A stretch of 64,000 nt of DNA from contig NC_056732.1 in assembly GCF_019279795.1 (NCBI RefSeq), forward strand, positions 181,010,000-181,073,999. The letters run 5' to 3'. Positions 34,912 to 44,275 of this stretch are shown here, one piece after another. The notes below the pieces were generated by a model. It was not told where the DNA came from. It was given only the letters and a program-made list of their open reading frames with translations, and searched no databases. The stretch comes from Protopterus annectens. Lineage: Eukaryota > Chordata > Ceratodontiformes > Protopteridae. How positions within the stretch are numbered: the first letter of the stretch is position 1; each line of letters begins with the position of its first letter. The translations under genes were made by a program, and so were the position numbers.

Positions 34912-35750
34912 GCTAGAAGGACTAGACAAAAAAATTTTAAAAGAGATTCCGGGGGACGTGGGTGACCGAGAAATGGGGGTTTGCCTTTTTGGAGTGCTAT
35001 CTATAAGAGTGCCGTATCAAGGTAATAAGTACTGTAGGAGCAAGTGCTAGGTTTAACAGATAGAGAAAAGTCTACTTGGAGTCAAGTAGAGATGATCTTT
35101 TTAGGTATTAGAGAAAGTGCTAGTAACAGGGATGCTTAAAGGTAAGATTGAAAAGAATGCACTCTGCAGTGTGCACTAGAGAAGTTAGATATGAAAGTAG
35201 GTAACTTGAGTTTTACCTGTTTAAAAAGTTAAGGTTTAGTGGAGAGTTACTATTTTTAAAACAGCAAGATGGACTGAAAGGGGTGGTTACTTTTGTATTT
35301 TGGTACTATGAAATACTGTAGGATGGCCAATAAATTTAAATAATTGAAGGGGTGGGATTTCAAAAGTGATGGTTTTGTGATTACTCACATAAGCCAGTGA
35401 AAGTAGAGAGAAATGAGATATATGGTCAGATTAACATAAGAGGCGGGCAACTAGAAAGACAGTGGTATTTAACAAGACAACTTAAATGGCTGGGAGGGAG
35501 GGAAAAATTCTGCCTGACTCAGAACAGAGAGAGCTGTGGTCTCTTTTGAAGTTTTAATATGCTGTTAAAACAGAATGCAAGCAAAACACAAGGTAAAGAA
35601 AACAAACTACAGTATTCAAAATATAGAAAGGCAATACAGAAATACAAAAAATAACAGCAAACTAACCTTTCCTTCACAGCAAAGTGTAGCAGAGTCTGGA
35701 TGAGCCTTTCTGGTAAACTTGTTCAGTGTCTCTTAGAGATATTTAACAGG
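34912..35750 (-). other. Putative 5' UTR of CR1 copy D
   Basis: Sequence between the ORF1 start and the point where the interrupted LINE resumes. AG-rich, no protein-like frame. I cannot align it convincingly to the 5' region of copy C, apart from short words such as 'caagatgg', so the 5' ends of the two copies may belong to different promoter types. An insertion of something else cannot be excluded. Confidence 0.45.
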
Positions 35751-36035
35751 AATCTTATTTAGGTATCTAGGCATTTAGAGACAACTATCTCTGGGAATGT
35801 TTGGGGTTATCAAAAAGTACTAGAGAGTCATTAGACAACCTATGTAGAAGATTCTATAGAAATGAGAGGTGTACTAATTGATTCTCTGAGAGAGCAGTGA
35901 ATGCATTGAACAGACTACCAAATTACATTAAAGCAAGTACTAGTTTAGATATTTTTAAGAACAGCCTAGACACTTATTATGGGAACAAGTGTTTTGGTAT
36001 ATTGGCAGGCTAGAAGGGCATTAATGCCCATGCTT
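35751..36035 (+). pseudogene. Second CR1-group LINE family, right part (C-terminus)
   Basis: Continuation of the LINE interrupted at 31026. Around 35850-35970 the plus strand reads FYRNERCTN, then FSERAVNALNRLPNYIKASTSLDIFKNSLDTYY, the usual C-terminal end of CR1/L2-type ORF2 proteins (a RxVxxWNxLP-like pattern, here with NALNRLP). One stop precedes it. Together with the left part this shows copy D is nested in an older element. Confidence 0.6.
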
Positions 36036-37484
36036 GAAATATTTGTAGGTATGTATGTAAGGAGCAGCCAAGGTCTGGAGAGTATTTACTTTGGGGAGAT
36101 GAAGGATGCATGTTTGTTGCTTGCAGATTATATTTTCTTAGCCTCATGTAACTATATCTCCAATATGCAGTGAAGCGATTCACTGCTGAGTATCAAATGT
36201 TGGAATAAAAGTTAGCACTTCCAAATCAGAGGTCATGATTCTGTCCGGGGAAAAGAATGGATTGCTCTCTTCAGGTGAGGGACAGCAGCAACTTCAGAAG
36301 GAAGAGTTTGACTGAGGGTAGAGGGTAACTGGGGGGTTTGCCACTGGATGGGTACAGTGGTGGCAATACTGCATGCATTGTTCCAGAATGTGTTGGGCAA
36401 CTGAAAGCTCAATCACAGGATGAAGTTCTCAGTTTATCGGTAAATCTCTGTCCTAGGTCCTCACATATGGTAATAAGTAGTGACATAAGGATGAGATCAG
36501 AGATACAGGTAATCAAGTTTTTTTTTTTTTTTTGCAAGGCAGATGGGCTCATTTTCCTTTAGAGCATGAAAAGAGTTTGGAAATCTGAGAAGAATTCTTT
36601 GTACAGCCTCTGCTCAACTTTGTTGGAAGGAGTGCATTAAAGTAGGTTGGATACCTTGTAGGATTGTCCCCTGTTTAACTTCCATGGGTGGTTTACTAGG
36701 ATTAGCCAACTGGGAAAAAGCTTCTATGCATACCCAGGATATTTTGGATGAGTTATACCTCTCAGCCTGCATGGAAATGCCTTGGTATCTTACAAGATAA
36801 GATGGAAAACGTTACTGGAGATATGGAGGTCTAGCCTACCCTGATCAGCTTGATATTGCCACAACCCAGAGAACACAAATCATTTAAAAAAATGGATGTG
36901 ATCATGACGACAATGAATCCTCGAAAAAAAAAATCATAATGACACAGGTGCAAAAGGCACTTAGCCAGTGACTTCAAATATAATAGCATGTATATAACTT
37001 TATTTTCATATAATGTGTGATGTAGAATAAGAGCCTAAGATAATGGGAAAGGATAACTTCAGTATCAGAACAGCTTCCTGTTTTGGAGAAATATATAACT
37101 TTTCTTCTCACAGAAGAAAAATTCTTGCCATGTACTAAATCTTTAAAACTGAACAAATGTCATATACTCACTTCTACAATGTAACACAGCAGACTATGGC
37201 AGGGAAATGCCTATAAAACCCTGCTTATTTATAAAATACCACATTGCACTACTACTTTAGGAATTCTTTGTATAACTTGCTGAGAATTATACTTAAGGAA
37301 TCAGGTACTAAATTCATCCAGGAGTGCCATTCCAACCTCAAGGAATAAAATGTTATCAATACTGTCCTGGTCATGGATATGTTTGCTGGTATTACCTATC
37401 TAGTGACTGCAAATATTATATTTTGGAGAATGACATATATTTGCTTTACTTCTGATGTAATGCCAACTCAGTACATATGTAGTC
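36036..37484. other. No supported feature
   Basis: About 1.4 kb with no motif, array or inverted repeat I can support, apart from a T-run at about 36518-36532 that may be the end of an unrecognised inverted retroposed copy. Confidence 0.45.
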
Positions 37485-37830
37485 TGAGACTATCTGGGTA
37501 CTTGTGGCTCCTGCAATACATTTTACGTGGGGAAAACCATTAGAAAACTGAAGGATAGAATACATGAGCATAACTACGACATCAGAAAAAAGAAAAATAC
37601 TAATGCCCTTTATAGACAAAGCATTGTATGTCCAAACTATAAGAAGTTTTTATTTTTTGTTATAGACAGAGTGATGATAACACATCTGTGTGGGGATTTG
37701 GAGACTTTACTTGAGTTTAAAGAACTTACCTGGCAACTGAGGCTCAATGCCTTGGTTGTCCCAGGTATCAATGACTCAGTGTCCATTTCTAGTGTTTTAA
37801 AGATGAAAACAGCAATTATTTGATTATGCT
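37485..37830 (+). pseudogene. Penelope-like element fragment: end of GIY-YIG endonuclease
   Basis: Frame 37527-37823 reads GKTIRKLKDRIHEHNYDIRKKKNTNAL, then ELTWQLRLNALVVPGINDSVSIS. It matches GKTDRKLKDRIYEHLYSIRKNKLENAL and ELIWQLKLQSYRAPGLNDKFSLS of the PLE at 38.8-43.1 kb, including the catalytic Arg and the EH. The upstream half of the domain (37485-37527) is degraded. This is the 3' end of another PLE of the same family. Its 3' end probably continues, interrupted by a foldback element and AT arrays, to about 38810, where end sequence shared with the full PLE occurs. Confidence 0.75.
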
Positions 37831-38005
37831 ATTTAACTGATTTTTATAGTGTTTGCATTTAGTTATATTGCTCTTTATTCACTGTTGGAGATCAGCTGTA
37901 TTTTCAGCTTAGTTAAATTAGTTTAAATTATAATGGAGTGCTATCAACATATTTTTAAATTAATTAACTTATCCAGCTTCTCATTGGTGGTTTGTTTTGT
38001 GTGTG

Positions 38006-38008
<3 letters not shown>

Positions 38009-38041
<33 letters not shown>
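38009..38041. repeat. (AT)n microsatellite, left of foldback element
   Basis: Perfect AT array of about 32 bases, ending next to the foldback element at 38047. Confidence 0.95.
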
Positions 38042-38044
<3 letters not shown>

Positions 38045-38046
38045 AT

Positions 38047-38544
38047 GGATTCACTTTAGAAGCTCGAATTCCCAAAAACCCGAACTTCCTATGGTCGAGA
38101 CCTTAAGTTTGATTTTTGGAAACTCAAACTCCTAAAATGAAACATAACCCCCCCCCCCCCAAAAAGTCAAACATCGCTTTTGCAGGGGGACTTCGCCCCC
38201 CTGCACCCTCCATGTGGGAGGCTGTGCCCCACATACCCCCCTACTTAAATATACCAACTCTGAGATCATGCTACAGTGGGGGAAAGGGAAATCTTCCATT
38301 TTGTGCTGTATGTGGAAGTGCAAAACGGGAGATCTCCCGTTTCCTGTCAACATAGCAAAAAAATGAAAACATTACTTGCACACAGAGTGTACAGGGATCC
38401 TTGCCTCTGTGTGCAAATAATGTTTTAAGGTAAGTAAAGTGTTATTTTTTAACACTTTACACATTCAAGTTACTGAAAGCTCGAGCATATGGTCTCGACC
38501 ATATGCAATTCGAGCTTTCAGTAATTCGATTATGTAAAGTGCTC

Positions 38545-38546
<2 letters not shown>
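38047..38546. mobile_element. 500-bp foldback element (member 2), a chain of hairpins between AT arrays
   Basis: Noncoding. The outer ends share 'gctcgaatt' and 'atggtcgaga' in inverted orientation. Inside are successive hairpins: 38181-38205 (TGCAGGGGG with its complement), 38323-38342 (perfect 20-bp palindrome around AGATCT), 38366-38426 (22-bp arms, 21 pairing, 17-base loop), 38434-38460 (11-bp perfect arms) and 38474-38523 (about 20-bp arms with a small bulge). A 42-base stretch near 38238-38279 is nearly identical to 50903-50944. Flanked by (AT)n on both sides, as is member 1. It splits a PLE 3' end. Probably a nonautonomous DNA transposon of unknown superfamily. Confidence 0.7.

Positions 38547-38607
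<61 letters not shown>
38547..38607. repeat. (AT)n microsatellite, right of foldback element
   Basis: Perfect AT array of about 61 bases directly after the foldback element. Confidence 0.95.
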
Positions 38608-38610
<3 letters not shown>

Positions 38611-38633
38611 CTTGGTTTCACCAGATTACTACT

Positions 38634-38665
38634 CTGATGAAGTCTTTTTAACGTTTAAGATGAAA
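38634..38665 (+). ncRNA. Degenerate hammerhead-like motif in a PLE 3' end
   Basis: CTGATGA (38634-38640), an A, then GTCTT (38642-38646) pairing with AAGAT (38657-38661; one G-U pair) around a 10-base loop, then GAAA (38662-38665). Helix III cannot be formed beyond one pair, so activity is doubtful. It lies just upstream of sequence (38694-38807) that is shared with the 3' end of the full-length PLE at 43024-43135. Confidence 0.45.
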
Positions 38666-38693
38666 ATGCTCAGTTCTTGCTTTTAAGTTTGAC

Positions 38694-38812
38694 GGTGGGG
38701 TCTTGTTTTGTGTTAGTCTGAGAGTGTATACCATTCCCCATCCTGAAAGTAAGTGATATAACTATCCTTAATTAAAACAGAGTGATTTACAATATGCCAG
38801 ACTGCGAATGCT
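38694..38812 (+). repeat. PLE 3'-terminal sequence of the upstream fragment
   Basis: Shares with 43024-43135 the phrases 'ggggtcttgttttgtgttag', 'cattccccaccctgaaagta' (one base differs) and 'agtgatataactatcctta', ending in 'atgccagactg'. It marks the end of the PLE whose endonuclease remnant is at 37.5 kb and lies 36 bases before the next PLE begins, so the two are arranged head to tail. Confidence 0.7.
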
Positions 38813-38848
38813 TGTAAAGCCCTTTACTTAGTACCAATGTATAACATT

Positions 38849-39084
38849 ATCAATTTGTACAACAAATGATTTAGATGAAGTATAAATGGAGCTGGATGTA
38901 TTAGTTTATTTTATCTTGTTGTCTGAAGAAGTTTGGCTACTAGCTGGACGAAAAGTGATTTGAATAAAATTTTGTGCTTAACTTTTACATTTTGTGGATT
39001 TAGTTGGACTTCACAGTTTTCACCTTCCAATCGCCACTTTTGTTGTTTATTTGGGTTTGTTCTTTGGTTTCTTCAGTTTTATTT
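38849..39084 (+). repeat. PLE left terminal repeat
   Basis: Direct repeat of 42789-43024, starting ATCAATTTGTACAACAAATG and ending near CTTCAGTTT. The two differ at only a dozen or so positions by eye. It holds a hammerhead-like motif and, beyond it, 'gaataaaat', a possible polyadenylation-like signal. Confidence 0.85.
38923..38963 (+). ncRNA. Hammerhead-like motif in PLE left terminal repeat
   Basis: CTGAAGA (38923-38929; the fifth position of the CUGANGA core is free), an A, then GTTTGGCT / ACT / AGCTGGAC, an 8-bp stem II with G-U pairs, then GAAA (38950-38953). The following AGTGATTT can give a two-pair helix III closed by the GNRA loop GTGA and ending UU. Helix I pairing is weak. Confidence 0.55.
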
Positions 39085-39097
39085 GTGGTTTTGTTCA

Positions 39098-40280
39098 TGG
39101 CTACTGGGAGTATTGAAAATTCGTTGCCTGACTCTCCAAAGCTATTGTCTGCTTCTAAGCAAAAGGGTTCAGATGATGTGGGGAATTTAACTGCTTTGAT
39201 AAACATCATGAGCGAGAGACTGGAAAGTCTGAGCACTAGACTTGACAAGTTATCACAGACAACGGCTAACTGTCGGGAGAGTGAAGTTGTGATGAGTAAC
39301 AAGGATGTTCCCTGTAACGGAACCAACAATGAAGGTATGGAAGGTGGGGCAAGAAGTAAAAGATCTGTGCATACAGTTCCACCATCCACTACTACACCAG
39401 TGACATCAGTGCTTGTTTTGAGACCTGTTGATTTGCCAGATGTCACCTCCTGGCTTAAAGTACAACCACCTTTGGTGAAGTCAGGTGGGATGACAGTTGC
39501 TGAACAGCCGAGCGCAGGTAACGCTTCTTCGGTAAATCAACTGAAGACTTTAGATCAGATGTCTTTGAGAGCTGAAAAGCTGCAACTAGAAATTAATTAT
39601 TTCAATGTAAAAAGGTGGGAATGATTCCCAAAGGTTTGCGTTCTTGGCAGTACCCTTCGGGGTTAGAGGCTGAGTCAGAGTTTCACCTGGATTTGTTGAA
39701 ACTCTTTGATAAACATGAGTTTGAGCTGATGAGCTTAATGAGTAAACATTATCAACAGACTGTGGATGGCCTTACTGCTGAGATAGTACAAATAGATCGG
39801 AACATCAGGTTACATAAAGACTTTGGCAGGTATAAATTTGATTATACCAGAATTTTCACTACAATAGATCAACATCTTAATAAGAATTCAGAAATCTAGG
39901 CAAAAAAAAACTAAGAAGGGATATAGAAGCGTATGAGAAAAATGCCGCTTATCCAACCCCGCCCCCTTCACAAAACTGGAACTTTGTAAACCAATGAGTA
40001 TCTTCTCCCTATGCAATAATGGTAATGAATGTAGGTGCGAACAAAGTCATACTATAGAAAATGTATTTGTCAACAATTTAGAGGATAGTAGAGGAGAAGA
40101 TGACGAGCTATCACCAGAGAATGTAGATGAATGTTTTGAACAAACAGGTAACTCGAAGGGAAGAGAGCAGAGTCCTTTTTCCAACAATGGTCAAAACCAC
40201 CAGAAACGTTACAACATGAGGGGGCAGCACAACAACAACATGTACTACAAGAAAGGAGGGAACAACAGAGGGAAGAAATG
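39098..40280 (+). pseudogene. PLE N-terminal region, possible coiled coil and basic tail
   Basis: Upstream part of the PLE protein in three frames. It begins near MATGSIENSLPDSP (39098). IMSERLESLSTRLDKLSQTT has the heptad look of a coiled coil. Then, after a frameshift near 39612, GLRSWQYPSGLEAESEFHLDLLKLFDKHEFELM and RKL-type helical sequence to 39897. An A-run at 39902-39910 marks another shift, after which IEAYEKNAAYPTPP can be read. Frame 39994-40279 carries acidic then basic, Asn- and Gly-rich sequence (GQNHQKRYNMRGQHNNN) that could bind nucleic acid. Similar N-terminal extensions precede the RT in PLEs, but I cannot name a domain. The frames probably formed one protein with the RT. Confidence 0.55.
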
Positions 40281-41742
40281 ACTGGTAACCATTTAAAAAT
40301 TTTGTCAAACAAAAATGGTGATTTTAAAGTTTACAACTTTACTAGTCACAGTATGAGTGCTGAACTATGTGAACTTTTTTCTAAGGGACTGACGTTTGTT
40401 CCAACACAGCATTTTGATTTATCTAGGACATTAATAGATCTTAAATTATTTGTACGAAGGATGAATTTGACTGTGCTCTTGGGGAATAAAGACAGTTTAA
40501 ACACTGATATAAGGGTTCCTAGTACATTTAACCCCCTACACAACCCATGTTGACCTTATATGAGCACTTGTGTGAAATGGATATAAAAAATATATGTGGG
40601 AAACAGGTGAATGGTGGTTGTTCTAACCTCTCCAAAAGGGAGAAGGAAGCTTTGCAAGCATTCAAATTGCTACCAGTGCGTGTCTTAAAACCAGACAAAG
40701 GTGGGGGTCTGGTTTTAATGGATATAAATGAATACAATGAAAAAATGAGGACTGTGTTAGGTAGTAACACTTATGAATCATCTAGTTTAAATGAGTTAAA
40801 CATTGCTTACAAACGCATTAATGTCTTTTTGAATGACTTGTTTTTAGAGGGGACTATTGATTTGGGAATGTTAAATTATTTAACAGCTGTTTCACCTAAA
40901 ATTCCAAGTTTGTTTGGACTGCCAAAGTTACATAAAGATATTTCAAACCCCCCATGTGGGTTTTGGCTAATGCTAGGTCTTCTATTACTTATGCTATGGT
41001 CAGATCGGTAGACAATATTTTAAAGAAATATGTGAGGAAAGAGTCTCAGATATGTAAAGACTCTTGGTCTTTTTTAGCAGCAACTGAAAACTTTCCTTAC
41101 CATGAAAATATAAAATTCTTAACTGTGGATGTCATTGATTTATATTTTTCAATCCTGCATGCTTTAGGTATAGAATGGGTAGTCGAACGGATGTTGGCAC
41201 ATGGTGCTGATGGAGGGGAAGTACGTTTGATTCAGGAATTGCTGGACATCATTTTAGTTAACAACTTTGTGATGTTTGATAACGATATTTATTTGCAAAA
41301 GGTTTGGGTGGCTATGGGTTCCCCCTGTGGGGCCAGTTTTTTGAATCTTGTAATGGCCCAGTGGGAACATCAGTATATACTGAATGTACCTGAAAACCAA
41401 ATGAGGATCAAGTTTTACACAAGGTTTTCAGATGATGTCTTTATTTTGTTTGATGGGACTAGTTTAGAGGTGGACAGCTTCTTGGAGGGAATCAATGGCA
41501 ACACTGTGTTTTTGAAATTCACTCACAAGTGCACTGATGAAAAGATTACGTATTTGGATATAGAGTTAAGTAAGCATGTTTCTAATAAGAGTTTTGTAAC
41601 TGCCATTCATCGTAAGGAAACTTACTCTAACTGTATGTTACACTATACGAGTGTCCACCCCCAGTACCAGAAGAAATCTGTAGTAAAGGGCCAAATGGTC
41701 CGTGCTGCACGTATGGTAACAAGGGAGGACAGATTTTTTTGA
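40278..41742 (+). pseudogene. PLE reverse transcriptase, broken
   Basis: Copies element RNA, priming at nicked or exposed DNA ends. Three frames: 40278-40553 has LFSKGLTFVPTQHFD, the PLE N-terminal signature; 40547-40960 has LSKREKEALQAF, VLKPDKGGGLVLMD and PSLFGLPKLHKD, PLE blocks before motif A; 40954-41742 has RSSITYAMVRSVDNILK, FLTVDVIDLYFSILHALGI (motif A, with D and the LYxSI pattern), VAMGSPCGASFLNLVMAQWE (motif B), FYTRFSDDVFILFDG (motif C, catalytic DD present) and ITYLDIELSK. All catalytic residues are present. Frameshifts near 40550, 40955 and 41735 (a T-run) inactivate it. Confidence 0.85.
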
Positions 41743-42607
41743 GGAATGTGAATTACTCAAGGGAATGTCTTTAATGAGAGGGTACCCTGAGGTGTTGGTA
41801 ATGGATATTTTTGAGGAAGTTTGGAGTAAAAGGAAAGCAAGTATTTACAAACCTATATTGACAGGGCACCGTGGTGTTTTGGATAAGGTTGAAAGTGAAA
41901 CAACTGGTTTGAGTTCCCCCTGTAAAGAGATTGTCTTTGATGACCAGATGTCAAAACATCTGATAAGTTTCATTACAGTATTTAGTTTGGAAGCTGAAGC
42001 AATAAGGTCAATTTTACAAAGGAACTGGAGTGTGTTTATCTTTGAGATGGATTTAACTGACAAGTTAGGTGATAGACCAACAGTAATATACAAAAGGGGT
42101 AACAACTTAAAGGGCATAATGGAAATGAGTAAAAAATCTCGATGCAGAATTGCTGGAACATTCAAATGTGAGTCTTGTAAGTTTTGTGGACATTTAGCAA
42201 CTGGGAGTAGTGTTGCCATTAACAACAAGATATACAATGTTGAAGGAAGGTACACTTGTTCATCTAAGTCAGTGGTTTACCTTGCCTCATGTCAGCTTTG
42301 CCCTGCGTTTTACATGGGCAAAACTGACAGGAAACTTAAAGACAGGATTTACGAGCACCTGTATAGTATAAGAAAAAACAAGTTGGAAAATGCTCTAGCT
42401 AAGCATTGTGACCAACACCCTACACACTCCTTTGTTTTTAGAGTATTAGATCAAATCATGCCCATTGTTAAAGGGGGCCCATTTCAACTCCTGTTGGAAA
42501 GGCAGGAGTTGATTTGGCAGTTAAAGTTACAATCATATAGGGCTCCTGGTTTGAATGACAAATTTTCTTTGTCTTGTATTTTAAAATTAAGAAGTCTTTT
42601 ACAGTGA
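41736..42607 (+). pseudogene. PLE linker and GIY-YIG endonuclease
   Basis: The nuclease that nicks target DNA for PLE insertion. The frame 41765-42607 is open and joins the RT by a one-base shift near 41735 (EECELLKGMSL). After a helical linker comes CESCKFC, the Cys motif typical of PLEs with this nuclease, then SVVYLASCQLCPAFYMGKTDRKLKDRIYEHLYSIRKNK: Y of the GIY block, YMG for YIG, the catalytic Arg (DRIYEH) and Glu region are all present. It ends ELIWQLKLQSYRAPGLNDKFSLS. Apart from the shift at its start the domain looks intact. Same family as 37527-37823 and a more distant relative of 24153-24620. Confidence 0.8.
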
Positions 42608-42788
42608 ATGTGCACACATTAGGAAAGCCTTAGGGCTATGTACGTTTTTTAAAATAAGTAAATAAGTATTTATGGTACCATATTATATGTTTTTTAACAT
42701 GTATTTATATGTGTGTTTAAACTGGAGGAATGTATTTTATTTCACTTTTGAGGAACATGTTTCTTTAAAGTGGTTTCCCTACCAATTA

Positions 42789-43024
42789 ATCAATTTGTAC
42801 AACAAATGATTTAGATGAAGTATAAATGGAGCTGGATGTAGTAGTTTATTTTATCTTGTTGTCTGAAGAAGTTTGGCTACTAGCTGGACGAAAAGCGATT
42901 CGAATAAAATTGTGTGCTTAACTTTTACATTTTGTGGATTTTGTTGGACTTCGCAGTTCTCACCTTCCATTTGCCACTTTTGTTGCTTTTTTGGGTTTGT
43001 TCTTTGGTTTCTTCAGTTTGATTT
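42789..43024 (+). repeat. PLE right terminal repeat
   Basis: Direct repeat of 38849-39084. The PLE continues past it to about 43135 with sequence also found at 38694-38812. Confidence 0.85.
42863..42903 (+). ncRNA. Hammerhead-like motif in PLE right terminal repeat
   Basis: The same core and stem II as in the left repeat (CTGAAGA at 42863-42869; GAAA at 42890-42893). Here the helix III loop reads GCGA rather than GTGA: a change that keeps the GNRA tetraloop pattern. The site after it reads UUC. Confidence 0.55.
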
Positions 43025-43167
43025 GGGGTCTTGTTTTGTGTTAGATAGAAAGAGTATAGCATTCCCCACCCTGAAAGTAAGTGATATAACTATCCTTAAT
43101 TGAAACAGAGTGATTTGCAACATGCCAGACTGAATGTATGGCAAGCAATATAACAATCATTTTTTGA

Positions 43168-43519
43168 TAGGGTTGCCACCTTCCTTCATGGCTAAAACCG
43201 GAGCAAAGCCACGCCCCTCACGTCACCAGTAACCCCGCCCACCCCAACCCCCTCTCCCGCCAACATACCTCGTATTTTGTGATGTCACAACAGCATCACT
43301 CAACGGGAACACCCTCTTTTTTCATTCCCGCCGCCTGCTTTTGGCTGATTTACTATGCTTTTCTGTAAAAAAAGCATAGTAAATCAGTTGATTAAACTCC
43401 GATAGTCTGTTTCCTTTTTGAAACAGAATACCGGAGTTTGTACAGTGTTTTCCGGACTACCGGAGAATCAGTTTGATTTCCTGATAGTCCAGAAAAAAAA
43501 CGGTGGGGTGGCAAGCCTA
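43168..43519. mobile_element. 352-bp hAT-like MITE
   Basis: Terminal inverted repeats of 13 bases, TAGGGTTGCCACC on the left and the complement of TAGGCTTGCCACC on the right (12 of 13 agree), flanked by a perfect 8-bp duplication TTTTTTGA (43160-43167 and 43520-43527). The 8-bp duplication and the GGTTGCCA-like ends fit the hAT superfamily. Inside it is GC-richer than its surroundings, with 'aagcatagtaaatcag' repeats in inverted arrangement (about 43348-43386). No transposase is encoded. It lies 33 bases beyond the end of the PLE. Confidence 0.8.
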
Positions 43520-43527
43520 TTTTTTGA

Positions 43528-44260
43528 CATTACTTCATAAAATTTTCAGGAAATTATACATGAATCGACATGTAAAAATGAGCCTGGAATTGCCAATGCA
43601 ACCTTAAAGACAGTTCTGACACTGGTACAGTTATTTGCCATGGTCAGAAGAGTGAGTTTTGCTGGTGGCATCTTTCTAGTAACAAAGTTCCTTATTTTAG
43701 ATAAATATATGAAATTTGTAAATCAAATGAAATATCACCTCAGTACAGATATACTCGCATTATATGATTCATTGCCTAGCCCCAAAAAACTCATATACAC
43801 AACATTAGAGAAATCAAGTTAGGACAACATGCCAAACTGTATCAGTAAAATGTCTCTAAGACCCTACATCTAGTACAACAGGTTATAAGGTCAGTCTACC
43901 TTTGACAGCTCCTAGGAAATTAAACTTGAATGCTCTGGTACAAAATCCATCTAAGATTGACCCTTAAGGACTTAAATCTAACTCACTGCTGAAGCTGGTC
44001 TAGACATTTTGTTGTGGTGAATACAAGGTGTTTAGGCAGTGTAATCTTTCCAATGACTGAGAATTCCTTAGTGTAGAGAAATATCTGGCCTCCTGCAAGT
44101 GATCCTCAGACTGAATAAATGATACCTGCATAGAGCACATATCTATACTTTCTAAGTGGTCACAGCTGTGTGTGTACAAGTGGTGATGAAATGAGATGTA
44201 AATACTGACATAAACTGTGTTTAGCCAACTGATGTCAGTGATTGTTGCTACAAGTAGTAT
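43528..44260. other. No supported feature
   Basis: Sequence between the MITE and the RTE target site. No motif I can support. It may contain a 5' remnant of CR1 copy E, because E continues on the other side of the RTE insertion, but I cannot align it. Confidence 0.4.
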
Positions 44261-44275
44261 GAACAGAAAATGATT
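44261..44275. repeat. Target-site duplication of the RTE-type LINE, left copy
   Basis: GAACAGAAAATGATT, repeated exactly at 46072-46086 on the other side of the element. Confidence 0.9.

Larger units (their letters stand above)
31027..35750 (-). mobile_element. CR1-like LINE copy D, near full length, inserted in another LINE
   Basis: Minus-strand element. Its 3' tail at 31027-31053 is three octamer units in complement (ggttcata repeated). Coding parts are ORF1 (34911-33974) and ORF2 (33914-31140); a 5' region runs to roughly 35750, where the interrupted LINE resumes. With copy C it defines the family: zinc motif, SGNH esterase, APE endonuclease, RT, 3' octamers. Similarity to copies A and C is high throughout the coding part. 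The element carries several frameshifts and stops but no large deletion, so it is a fairly young insertion that later decayed. The flanks '..cat-ataggt' and '..tt-atttaggt' may hide a short target duplication, which I cannot prove. Confidence 0.8.
38849..43135 (+). mobile_element. Penelope-like element, near full length
   Basis: A 4.3-kb retroelement with direct terminal repeats of about 236 bases (38849-39084 and 42789-43024), a central coding region with N-terminal part, RT and GIY-YIG endonuclease, and an extra 3' extension (43024-43135) that also ends the upstream PLE fragment. Direct terminal repeats in tandem-derived arrangement are typical of PLEs. Each terminal repeat holds a hammerhead-like motif. 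The coding region is broken by about five frameshifts (near 39612, 39905, 40550, 40955 and 41735) but keeps every module, so the insertion is moderately young. A partial PLE of the same family lies immediately upstream in the same direction. Confidence 0.82.
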
